From CAZKDV01 sp964551645 (GTDB lineage: Bacteria > Bacteroidota > Bacteroidia > Bacteroidales > DTU049): a stretch of DNA of 27,148 nucleotides. The position numbers and the translations under genes are program-made. Below the pieces are notes generated by a model that was not told the DNA's origin, ran no database searches, and was given only the letters and a program-made list of their open reading frames with translations. The stretch spans positions 1 through 27,148 of the forward strand of contig CAZKDV010000023.1 in assembly GCA_964551645.1 (NCBI GenBank), written 5' to 3'. This document shows, in pieces, positions 7,581 to 14,638 of the stretch (positions are counted from its first letter, which is position 1; every line of letters begins with the position of its first letter).

Positions 7581-10337
7581 TTACTTTTCTATAACATTAA
7601 ATATCAAAATATTATCAAGCGAAGTTGCAATAAATAATTTGTTTAATTGCTTATTGTAATAAAAATCAGCTGTATTGCTTGATAGTTGTTCAAATTCATT
7701 ATTCACTAATCCGTCTTTATTTATTAAATAATAATTTCTTCCGTCTGAGGAAAACACTATAATCATAGGTCCATAGGGAGAGTTCTCAATATAATATGCC
7801 TTTCTTCCAATATTATTTGCAATATCATATTCTATCAATTTTTCTCCTGACGTATCTAAAACTGTCAATTTACCTCTATCAATAAATATATAGTCAGGAA
7901 TATTGTCGCCTGTAATATCATTATACATAAAAACATGACCGCTGCTATATGTTCCTATTGTTTTCAATGTATATGAACCATCTGTATTTATCTCAACTAT
8001 TTGCCCATCTTGGGTTGTTGAAACTAAGCATTTGCATTGTTTTTGTCCAAGATAAATTTTTGAATAACTGTTTAATTCAAGATCTTTTATTTCAAACTGC
8101 TTTACTCCTCTTCTTGATATTCCATACACACCGCTATTAATATCTTTGAGAATAATTACATCTGAGTTATTTACAACAAAATGTTTGATTGAGTCTAAGA
8201 TTGTAGTTTTAAATTGTGGACTTGCCCATCCTCTTGGAGTTTCGCCTTTCAAATTAAGATTATAAATAGTATTATCAATTCCTGCAAACATCAATCTATA
8301 GTTCTTATTGTTTTCATAATCAAATATTGCAATTGGAGTTGAAGCCTTTTGTGGTAGTTTAATAGGAAAGGCTTCAAGTTGTTTTCCTAATCTATCAATC
8401 GAAAAAATATGGTTTTCGCTATTGAAAACATATTGATACTTGCCATTTTTGTATGTATCAACAGAAAAAACTCTACTAATAGGTTTTTCTGGGATTGGCA
8501 GTTTCCACAAAACCTCGCCCCTGTCTGTCAACAAATACATTTGATTAAATGAATCAAAAATAACAATATATGGATGCAATAAGTCAGCTCCTTTAACAAA
8601 CCACGGTCCTGCAGCAATTGGAGCCTCAATTTTTGTTTCCCAACCATCAGCAAACTCATCTTGAACATCAGTGTTTCTATATATTGAAATATTCGATAAA
8701 AACAATTGATTTGAACGAGAAAATTGTATTCCTAATGAAGCAATATTATTTAATTCATCTATATTATTCTTCAATAATTCTGAATATTTATTATTAACAA
8801 AACTTCCAAACTTATTTTTCAAAACTCGAGGTGAACAATACAAAAACACATTTGCATCACTTGATAATTGTTGAGAAAATTCTTGATATATTAAGTTGTT
8901 TGCTAAACTCCTGCCTGCAATCATAGTGTTCAAATATTCAATTAAACCTTGCTTTGAAGTGCTAATAACAATACTTTGTTGAAAAACTGTTACAAATGTA
9001 TTATCTAAATGACGAAAAATATTTCCGAATAAGTCAAAAAACACATATTCTGATGGTATTTGAATAATTTTATACCCTCTATATGATACTGTATCAACTG
9101 TTTTTCGCTCATATTGCGCTGTTGAAATGCAAATATCAATCAACTTTTGTTCTACAACCTTTTCATCTGTAATTTTTATCAGTCCAAAATTATCTATCCT
9201 ATCTAACATTTGTCTATTTGGCACCGAAAACAACATCAATTGCTTATCAATGTATGGAAATATATAATCTTTAACATTGCTAATTCCTGTTTTTTGGTCA
9301 ATATTATCAAGCATTTCTTCATAATTCAATTGCCTTGCCTCAACTGATAAAGCAGACAAATTTTCTCTTAATTGCTCATAATCATCAAAACCCAAATACA
9401 AAAAAAACAAAGTTCCATTAGGAACATTTTCAACTAAAGAAATCTTTTGTTTTGAAGAGTTATTAAAAATATCCAACCATTGACTATTTTCTTGATTAGT
9501 AGTAGTTAAACCTGTAAAATTAATTTTGTCTCCATTTGCATTGATATCGAATGTACTCCATTGTGCAAAATAGTTTAAAAAAGCTAATTCTTGAAGTACT
9601 TTGTCTGACAAAACCGAATGTGCAAAGCGATATAAAAACTGATTATTAACAAAAATATTTGCCGGACTGTCCTTTCCGCAAGTTTCAAACAACTTCATAA
9701 AAAGAGTATCTTTGAAAATATTATTTTGCGTTTCGGACATGCTTAATGCGCTTTCTGTTAATTGTTTTGAATGACTAAAAATAACAACTCCATTTTTAAC
9801 AGAAAGATAATAAGGCTCTTGTATTGAGTCAAAAGAAAATTTGAAAATATTGTCTTTACTATTTTTACTTGCTTCTTGTTCAAATAAAAATATGTTAGAT
9901 GATAAAAAATTTATCACCTTATTTTCATGCGAAGGATGAGGTAGCTGCAAAAGGAATAAAGTTTCAAACTCTCCTTCTCGCACAAAATGAGAACTGATAA
10001 ATAATTGATTTGAATGCCATAAGTTGTGAATATCTTTATTTTGAGATAAAACCGAATCAACTATTTTTAATTCTCTACGAATATTATCTCCTGAAAATAA
10101 ATTTTCAAAATCAAGCCACGCCTCATTTTGTATTAATAAACTCTGAAAATTTGAAAAATCATTAACTTTTATTAAAGTGAAAACATTTGAAGGTAGAAAA
10201 TTTAATGGGTCTTTAGATTGTTCTCTGCATGACAAATAATAGCGTATTCCAAAAAACAATAAAAGCACAATAATAATAGCAATAAGAGAAATTTTAGTCC
10301 ATTTGTTTTGAATAAAATTCTTAAATCTAAATACCAT
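7581..10337 (-). CDS. Membrane-anchored protein with DUF3352-like region and beta-propeller-like C-terminus
   Basis: A 918-residue protein. One N-terminal membrane helix (about residues 15-32, ISLIAIIIVLLLFFGIRY) with positive residues before it predicts an inner-membrane anchor with a large periplasmic part. Residues about 40-560 look like the DUF3352 type (FLPSNVFTLIKVNDFSNF near the start). From about 570 the protein turns into repeated beta-blades (YIVIFDSFNQMYLLTDRGEVLWKL; FNSENHIFSIDRLGKQLEAF), including an FG-GAP-like NDITGDNIPDYIFID, suggesting a PQQ/WD-like propeller. No catalytic motif was recognised. It has an unusual Shine-Dalgarno (AAGGAG, 10345-10350) 7 bases before its ATG and a -7 box at 10371-10378. 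Domain calls are by pattern only. Confidence 0.75.
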   Translation of the reverse strand: MVFRFKNFIQNKWTKISLIAIIIVLLLFFGIRYYLSCREQSKDPLNFLPSNVFTLIKVNDFSNFQSLLIQNEAWLDFENLFSGDNIRRELKIVDSVLSQNKDIHNLWHSNQLFISSHFVREGEFETLFLLQLPHPSHENKVINFLSSNIFLFEQEASKNSKDNIFKFSFDSIQEPYYLSVKNGVVIFSHSKQLTESALSMSETQNNIFKDTLFMKLFETCGKDSPANIFVNNQFLYRFAHSVLSDKVLQELAFLNYFAQWSTFDINANGDKINFTGLTTTNQENSQWLDIFNNSSKQKISLVENVPNGTLFFLYLGFDDYEQLRENLSALSVEARQLNYEEMLDNIDQKTGISNVKDYIFPYIDKQLMLFSVPNRQMLDRIDNFGLIKITDEKVVEQKLIDICISTAQYERKTVDTVSYRGYKIIQIPSEYVFFDLFGNIFRHLDNTFVTVFQQSIVISTSKQGLIEYLNTMIAGRSLANNLIYQEFSQQLSSDANVFLYCSPRVLKNKFGSFVNNKYSELLKNNIDELNNIASLGIQFSRSNQLFLSNISIYRNTDVQDEFADGWETKIEAPIAAGPWFVKGADLLHPYIVIFDSFNQMYLLTDRGEVLWKLPIPEKPISRVFSVDTYKNGKYQYVFNSENHIFSIDRLGKQLEAFPIKLPQKASTPIAIFDYENNKNYRLMFAGIDNTIYNLNLKGETPRGWASPQFKTTILDSIKHFVVNNSDVIILKDINSGVYGISRRGVKQFEIKDLELNSYSKIYLGQKQCKCLVSTTQDGQIVEINTDGSYTLKTIGTYSSGHVFMYNDITGDNIPDYIFIDRGKLTVLDTSGEKLIEYDIANNIGRKAYYIENSPYGPMIIVFSSDGRNYYLINKDGLVNNEFEQLSSNTADFYYNKQLNKLFIATSLDNILIFNVIEK

Positions 10338-10344
10338 TTTGCAA

Positions 10345-10350
10345 CTCCTT
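10345..10350 (-). promoter_or_regulatory. Strong Shine-Dalgarno site (AAGGAG) before the 918-residue gene
   Basis: On the minus strand AAGGAG is followed by 7 bases and the ATG at 10337. Genes around it have no such site, which is usual for Bacteroidota; it fixes this start codon. Confidence 0.6.
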
Positions 10351-10370
10351 GTGATTATAATTTAACAATC

Positions 10371-10378
10371 CAAAATTA
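10371..10378 (-). promoter_or_regulatory. -7 box (TAATTTTG) for the 918-residue gene
   Basis: Minus-strand TAATTTTG matches TAnnTTTG and ends 33 bases before the ATG, leaving room for the Shine-Dalgarno site between. Confidence 0.45.
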
Positions 10379-10505
10379 CATATTATTATTTTTATGAATC
10401 TTTTTTTTAAAATGAATCTGCTCTAAGTAATACTAAAGCTCTAACATTCAATTGACAAAAATAATTTTTATTATTAAGAAATTAGAATTAAACAGCAAAC
10501 ACTAC

Positions 10506-10550
10506 AACAATAAATAAATTGTTCAATTTCCCGAAGAAATTCGGATATTC
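10506..10550. repeat. Dispersed intergenic repeat, copy B, with a GAAA-loop hairpin
   Basis: This is the partner of 7421-7465. Its middle, CCGAAGAAATTCGG (10531-10544), is a 5-bp perfect hairpin capped by GAAA, a GNRA-type loop when read as plus-strand RNA. An alternative pairing AATTTC/GAAATT overlaps it. It sits 169 bases upstream of the 918-residue gene, in the 395-base gap 10338-10732, which also holds the promoter and the large palindrome at 10601-10708. Confidence 0.6.
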
Positions 10551-10600
10551 ATCAAATTCTAATAATTTAAACTTATTGCTATGAGCTATAATGACTCAGG

Positions 10601-10708
10601 CAATATGGCCAGTGGCGGTTTGCGGGCTTCGTCACTATCCACCGTTACGAACCTTGATGCGGGGTAGTGCATTTCAAATTTGCATTTTTCCTGCCATTGG
10701 CTATATTG
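10601..10708. repeat. Large imperfect inverted repeat downstream of the kinase
   Basis: Arms 10601-10618 and 10691-10708 pair over all 18 positions, 15 Watson-Crick and 3 G-U (10607/10702, 10612/10697, 10617/10692) when read as plus-strand RNA. Inside, 10633-10640 pairs with 10662-10669 over 8 bp including one more G-U. On the other strand these wobbles become A-C mismatches, so a plus-strand fold is favoured. The stretch is richer in G+C than its surroundings. GTTAGG follows at 10712-10717. It resembles the foldable sites of integron cassettes or another structured element; identity is not known. Confidence 0.6.
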
Positions 10709-10732
10709 TGTGTTAGGAGCCGGCATTGTTTT

Positions 10733-11635
10733 TTACTCATGTATCGGTATCGTGAAGTGAAAAGCGGTTCCTTTTCCCGGTGTGCTTTCTGTCCAGATTC
10801 TTCCCCCTTCACACTCAATATTTTTTTTGCACAGGTACAGTCCTATCCCCATTCCTGTTTCGATATTTGTCCAATTGACTACCTCCGGCTGTTCAAATAT
10901 TCTTTCTACTTTTTCGGGGGGGATCCCCGCCCCGTTGTCCGTTACTGTTATTATTAATTCTCCGTTATGTTTTGTGGCTTTCATCCGTACCTCTCCTCTC
11001 TGTGGCATGTGTTTTACTGCATTTCCCACAATGTTTCTTAAAAGGGTTTTTATCAAGTTTTTGTTGGCACATATTTTTAGTTCTAATCCCTCCGTAACTA
11101 TTATTTCCACCTGATTTTCCCTTGCCATATTTTCCTGTTCGGCAATGATTTCGGAGAAAATCTGCGCTATGTTTATTTTCTCTTTTTTGTCGGTTTCAGA
11201 ATGCCATTGGACAAATGATGCCATGAGTTTTGCTGTTAGCAATGCCTGCTGTTCCACGATATTCAGGAATTGGTCAAGTTTTTTATCATGATATTTTTGT
11301 GCAACTTCTTTAGCCAATCCTGAAAATCCAACCACGGCATTTAGCGGTGTCCTTAAATCGTGTACCATGATGTCTAAAATCTGTTTTTGTTTATTGCCTT
11401 TACTTTTATTTTTCCCGTTTCCTCTCATTATTTTATTCTTTATGAGTAGGGGATTTATTCGCTTGCCCCTAACGCGGTTCATAACCATGGCTTCAAACTC
11501 TTTGTCTTTAAGCCCTTTGGAAAAGCAACCTCCAACGCCATAAAAATACTTAATTACCTTTTGCTGTTCAGCATTCCGACCTTTCAGATCATTTTTTAAA
11601 TCATTTTTATTCATAAAAATTGTTTTAAGTGCCAT
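10733..11635 (-). CDS. Orphan histidine kinase without a sensor domain
   Basis: A protein of up to 300 residues with a complete kinase core: dimerisation/phosphoacceptor helix with VHDLRTPLNAVVGF (His92), N-box NIVGNAVKHM (about 201-210), G1 DNGAGIP (233-239), and G2 GMGIGLYLCK (261-270). It should autophosphorylate and pass phosphate to a response regulator. There is no membrane helix and no PAS, GAF or receiver domain. The first 69 residues are lysine-rich and resemble nothing known to me; the frame also opens at ATG 11614 and at ATG 11428 (residue 70), and the last would give a bare catalytic core. No promoter box was found. The gene has visibly more G+C than its neighbours and lies between two large palindromes, so it looks acquired. 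No response regulator is adjacent. Confidence 0.82.
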   Translation of the reverse strand: MALKTIFMNKNDLKNDLKGRNAEQQKVIKYFYGVGGCFSKGLKDKEFEAMVMNRVRGKRINPLLIKNKIMRGNGKNKSKGNKQKQILDIMVHDLRTPLNAVVGFSGLAKEVAQKYHDKKLDQFLNIVEQQALLTAKLMASFVQWHSETDKKEKINIAQIFSEIIAEQENMARENQVEIIVTEGLELKICANKNLIKTLLRNIVGNAVKHMPQRGEVRMKATKHNGELIITVTDNGAGIPPEKVERIFEQPEVVNWTNIETGMGIGLYLCKKNIECEGGRIWTESTPGKGTAFHFTIPIHE

Positions 11636-11669
11636 ACTAGCCCTAAGTTTGGCGATTATAAAAAAAGAA

Positions 11670-11805
11670 GCGTGGGACTATAACTACATTCGCAGTTGAG
11701 GTATCGCCAGACACCCACGCATACAAATAAGTTAGCCCACGCCTTTGGCATGAACGTATCACTTATTATCCCTGTATGCGTTTCAAACTGGCGATTTTCA
11801 ACTGC
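11670..11805. repeat. Long interrupted palindrome upstream of the kinase
   Basis: Four perfect stem segments nest in order: 11692-11699 with 11798-11805 (GCAGTTGA/TCAACTGC), 11703-11710 with 11788-11795 (ATCGCCAG/CTGGCGAT), 11718-11724 with 11774-11780 (CGCATAC/GTATGCG), and 11726-11732 with 11761-11767 (AATAAGT/ACTTATT). That is 30 bp in all, separated by small internal loops, with a 28-base apical loop. GCGTGGG (11670-11676) can also pair with either of two CCCACGC copies (11714-11720, 11736-11742), and TGGCGATT occurs twice (11650, 11789). This is far beyond chance for intergenic DNA. It occupies part of the gene-free stretch 11636-12318. Confidence 0.7.
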
Positions 11806-11936
11806 AAGAATAAAAGCTAATGCTTCTATGTTTTTATTTTAAAATATTTTAAGTCATAACTATTGTTTATTTATTTCAAGTTCAAAAGTATTAAAAAATT
11901 AGTAAATATCAATTTTCATCTTTAGACGTTTACAAA

Positions 11937-12200
11937 ATTGCACTCTTTGGCAAGTTTTGGTCTGTGTGTCAACTCTTACGGCTTGCCAGTACAATGTGGG
12001 TCGGCTCTTAAAAATAAAAAATATGTGTCAGTAAAAAATAAAACTTTTTCGGGTCAGCAGGTGTGGTTAGTAGTCAATCCGATTTGTCTTACTTTTCTGT
12101 CTTTGTATGTTGTCTTGTCAATTTTCATGCCGCTGTCTTTTTTTAGACTTGCTTGTAATGACTCGNNNNNNNNNNCCCTTCGGGCTTTCCACCTAACATT
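11937..12200. other. Non-coding element of unlike composition, broken by an assembly gap
   Basis: This part of the gene-free stretch 11636-12318 differs from the flanking AT-rich DNA. TGGCAAG (11948-11954) pairs with CTTGCCA (11982-11988). The frames that read through it have no recognisable protein and cross the N-run. After the gap come CCTTCGGG, possibly the end of a hairpin whose other half is lost, and ACCTAAC. It may be a multi-copy element, since repeats often cause such gaps. From 12201 to 12293 I see only AT-rich sequence leading to the next promoter. Confidence 0.4.
12166..12175. other. Assembly gap (10 N)
   Basis: Ten unknown bases. The round number suggests a scaffolding join whose true length is unknown, so the element around it may be much longer than shown. 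Confidence 0.95.
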
Positions 12201-12293
12201 TAATTTACAAAGCAAATATAAAACTTTTGTAAATACAATCTATATGTTTTTCATAAAATAAATTTAACATAAATACACAATAGGTAATATTTG

Positions 12294-12301
12294 TATTTTT
12301 G
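12294..12301 (+). promoter_or_regulatory. -7 box (TATTTTTG) for the DUF4468 gene
   Basis: TATTTTTG fits TAnnTTTG and ends 17 bases before the ATG at 12319, implying a very short leader. No clear -33 element. Confidence 0.4.
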
Positions 12302-12318
12302 TAAAAAAACAAATCATT

Positions 12319-12852
12319 ATGAAAAGATTATTTTTGTTGAAAATTATGTGTCTTTATGCTTTTTTTGCTTTTACTCAATCAACAGATATACCTATTAATG
12401 AAGACACTGGATTGATTACATGGCAAGAGGTAGTTAATCAAGACGGAAGCCCTCAAGTGCTGTATAAAAGAGCTATAGAGTGGATAAACTCATACTTCCC
12501 AAATCCTCATAATGTTACAAAAATTCGCGATGAAGTGAATGGCAGGATAATTATTAACCATAGCATAAAAACAAACAATATAATTAATGGTGAAGAAATT
12601 GCATCAAATACTATTGTTAATTATGTTTTAAGAATTGAGTTTAAAGAAAACAGATACAGATATACATTTACCGAATTTACAATGAGAGCAAGTTCTAAGT
12701 TTCCTCTTGAAAAGTGGTTAGACACAACTCATCAATCATATCAAGCTGTTTGGGCAGACTATCTTGTGCAAGTTGAGCAAAATATTCAATACACCATAGA
12801 AAGTATGAAAGAAGGAATGAAAGAAAAAATAGTTAAAGAAGATATTTGGTAA
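12319..12852 (+). CDS. Exported DUF4468 domain protein
   Basis: A 177-residue protein with a signal peptide (MKRLFLLKIMCLYAFFAFTQS). The mature part begins INEDTGLITWQEVVNQDG, then YKRAIEWINSYFPNPHNVTKIRDEVNGRIIINHSI, which matches my recollection of DUF4468 (a TBP-like fold found in Bacteroidota). YVLRIEFKENRYRYTFTEFTM follows, and the tail is a charged helix. Function is unknown for the family; no catalytic residues are apparent. It is a single gene ending 3 bases from the convergent amidohydrolase. Confidence 0.75.
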   Translation: MKRLFLLKIMCLYAFFAFTQSTDIPINEDTGLITWQEVVNQDGSPQVLYKRAIEWINSYFPNPHNVTKIRDEVNGRIIINHSIKTNNIINGEEIASNTIVNYVLRIEFKENRYRYTFTEFTMRASSKFPLEKWLDTTHQSYQAVWADYLVQVEQNIQYTIESMKEGMKEKIVKEDIW

Positions 12853-12855
12853 TTT

Positions 12856-14019
12856 CTAAATTTTCTCTCCCCTACTCCACTTTGTCAATGCCTCATTATG
12901 AAAATCAAAATTTGATATATGAACTAATGTTGATTTTTTATCAATTTCAATTTTCCCTAAATTATGCTGTTCAAAAAACTGTGATGGATTTTTCGTAACA
13001 CAATTTAAAACTTTCCAAAAAGGCAATTTATAATAATCTTGAAACAGAAACATTTCTTGCACAATTGACATTAAAGAATTTGATGCTTGCCCGTCTGTCC
13101 CTAAAACTACTCTTTTTATATGCTTTTCTAAAATATTTGCTGAAATCATTCTGTTTTCAATAAAAAGATTTGATGTTGGGCAAATGCAAAACCAACTGTT
13201 AATTAACAACTTATCTAACAATTCAAGCATTTTAACATCAATATAAATCGCATGGATGAACAAGACTTTACCTCTGTATGGATTTTTTGACAACAATCGG
13301 GCTAAACACTCAGAAATTGTTTCAATATTTTCTTTTGCAGCTATTTGCTTATTATTCAACCGATTAGATATATCATAAGAAATTTGCTTGGGGTGTAATT
13401 CTTTATATGATTCCATAAAGTGAACACTCATAAAATTTTCATTATCAACAATATAATCTAATACTAAAATCATTAACTCATCAGATAGAGAATAAAAAGA
13501 ATGTGGTGTCAATGAAGAAAAAAGATTTTTTAAATTAAACGATTTCTTTTTTTCTAAGCCGTCTAAAAAAAAATTCCGACTTTCTTTTTTGCTTACTCCA
13601 AAAAGTTCTAAAAAAGTATGATAATTGATTTCCGATTCTATTTTTTGTTCAATTGTTAAAACTGAATTTGAAATATCCGCACAAAAAATAATTCCTTCTT
13701 TTGCCATCATTTTATCAACTTGTGCAATATCATTTTTGCTATAATTCCAATTTTCATCAGCAGTATAAGAACGAAGTTGATATATAAAATCTGTCAAATC
13801 TTCAACTTTTTCTATGTTCATTCCTGAATGTTCCAAATGGCAATGAGAATTAAACAAACCCGGAACAATTATACCATCGTAGATTTCAGTTGGATTGATG
13901 GTGTTTTTATCTACAAAGCCTTTAACTAATCCGCTTTCGTCAACTAAAACACATGTATTTGTGTGTGGTTTGTCCGATATTCCATCAAAAATATAAGGAG
14001 CAAAAATAACTCGTTTCAC
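12856..14019 (-). CDS. Amidohydrolase-superfamily metal-dependent deaminase/hydrolase
   Basis: About 387 residues from GTG 14019 (MKRVIFAPYIFDG). The open frame continues to an ATG at 14145, but that would run antisense through the start of apt, so GTG is preferred. Metal ligands of the superfamily are visible: HxH in GLFNSHCHLEHS (His59, His61), a histidine in SVHFMES, a histidine in LFIHAIYID, and the aspartate in LGTDGQASN. The short beta-sandwich around the barrel and the LGTDGQASN form resemble the chlorohydrolase/SAH-deaminase/aminodeoxyfutalosine-deaminase branch, which removes amino groups from purine-like rings. The exact substrate cannot be told from sequence alone. It is divergent from apt with a 55-base shared region; a link to purine metabolism is only inferred. 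Confidence 0.83.
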   Translation of the reverse strand: MKRVIFAPYIFDGISDKPHTNTCVLVDESGLVKGFVDKNTINPTEIYDGIIVPGLFNSHCHLEHSGMNIEKVEDLTDFIYQLRSYTADENWNYSKNDIAQVDKMMAKEGIIFCADISNSVLTIEQKIESEINYHTFLELFGVSKKESRNFFLDGLEKKKSFNLKNLFSSLTPHSFYSLSDELMILVLDYIVDNENFMSVHFMESYKELHPKQISYDISNRLNNKQIAAKENIETISECLARLLSKNPYRGKVLFIHAIYIDVKMLELLDKLLINSWFCICPTSNLFIENRMISANILEKHIKRVVLGTDGQASNSLMSIVQEMFLFQDYYKLPFWKVLNCVTKNPSQFFEQHNLGKIEIDKKSTLVHISNFDFHNEALTKWSRGEKI

Positions 14020-14049
14020 TTTTTTTCCACAAAATAAAGTAAAATTTAA

Positions 14050-14057
14050 TAATTTTG
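14050..14057 (+). promoter_or_regulatory. -7 box (TAATTTTG) for apt
   Basis: TAATTTTG matches TAnnTTTG and ends 17 bases before the apt ATG at 14075, within the short region shared with the divergent amidohydrolase gene. Confidence 0.45.
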
Positions 14058-14074
14058 GAAAAAAGACTAAACAA

Positions 14075-14599
14075 ATGACTATTGAAGATGTAAAACAAGC
14101 AATAAGAAATGTTCCCGACTTTCCTAAACAAGGAATAATGTTCAAGGATATTACAACAGCTTTGAAAAATCCTAAAATGTTTGCTTTTATAGTTGATACT
14201 TTATATGAAAACTTTAAGGATTTCGGAATTACAAAAATTGCATGTGTTGAATCAAGAGGATTTATTGTTGGTGGAGCTTTAGCTTATAGATTGAGAGCTG
14301 GCTTTATTCCCATTAGAAAACCGGGAAAACTTCCTGCCAAAAAATATTCAATTGAATACGAACTTGAATACGGTCTTGACAAATTAGAAGTACACAAAGA
14401 TGCATTTTGTCAAGAAGATATTGTCCTTATACACGACGATTTATTAGCAACTGGGGGCACTGCCAATGCTACATATAAGTTGTTAAAGCAATTTCCTGTT
14501 AAAACTGTATATTTTTCTTTCTTATGTGAGCTTTTATTTTTAGAAGGAAAGAAGAAACTATCACAAGAAGTACCTGCATATAGTTTAATTTCGTTTTAG
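14075..14599 (+). CDS. apt: Adenine phosphoribosyltransferase
   Basis: A 174-residue protein, typical APT length. It joins adenine and PRPP to form AMP in purine salvage in the cytoplasm. The N-terminus has the APT pattern (IRNVPDFPKQGIMFKDIT). The PRPP-binding loop is VLIHDDLLATGGTA (117-130), and CVESRGFIVGGALAYRL and RKPGKLPAKKYSIEYELEYG give the other active-site loops. It has its own promoter box and ends 17 bases from the convergent GH16-like gene. Confidence 0.96.
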   Translation: MTIEDVKQAIRNVPDFPKQGIMFKDITTALKNPKMFAFIVDTLYENFKDFGITKIACVESRGFIVGGALAYRLRAGFIPIRKPGKLPAKKYSIEYELEYGLDKLEVHKDAFCQEDIVLIHDDLLATGGTANATYKLLKQFPVKTVYFSFLCELLFLEGKKKLSQEVPAYSLISF

Positions 14600-14614
14600 T
14601 TTTAACATCTCAAA

Positions 14615-14638
14615 CTTTACTCTTCAAAAGGAGTAAAG
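14615..14638. terminator. Hairpin between convergent apt and GH16-like gene
   Basis: CTTTACTC (14615-14622) pairs perfectly with GAGTAAAG (14631-14638), overlapping the stop codon of the minus-strand gene and lying 15 bases after the apt stop. U-runs are short on both sides, so a two-way terminator is possible but weak. Confidence 0.35.

Noticed and set aside
10525..10541. Resemblance of AATTTCCCGAAGAAATT to the Noc-binding site ATTTCCCGGGAAAT
   Set aside because: The centre is longer by one base and changed, Noc is a Firmicutes protein, and the second copy of the repeat does not keep the match.
10667..11114. Two plus-strand open frames opposite the histidine kinase (10667-10957 and 10782-11114)
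   Set aside because: They are antisense to a clear kinase catalytic domain and resemble no protein.
10601..11805. Calling the palindromes bona fide integron attC sites
   Set aside because: GTTAGGA and GTTAGCC do not fit GTTRRRY, no matching RYYYAAC partner sits at the other end, and no integrase is in the window; only a looser cassette-like idea is kept.
11938..12261. 107-residue open frame across the N-gap
   Set aside because: It reads through unknown bases, has no recognised domain, and shares its DNA with a stem-containing element of odd composition; the frame is accidental.
14020..14145. Longer amidohydrolase starting at ATG 14145
   Set aside because: It would overlap the start of apt in antisense and adds a sequence unrelated to the family; GTG 14019 gives a normal N-terminus.
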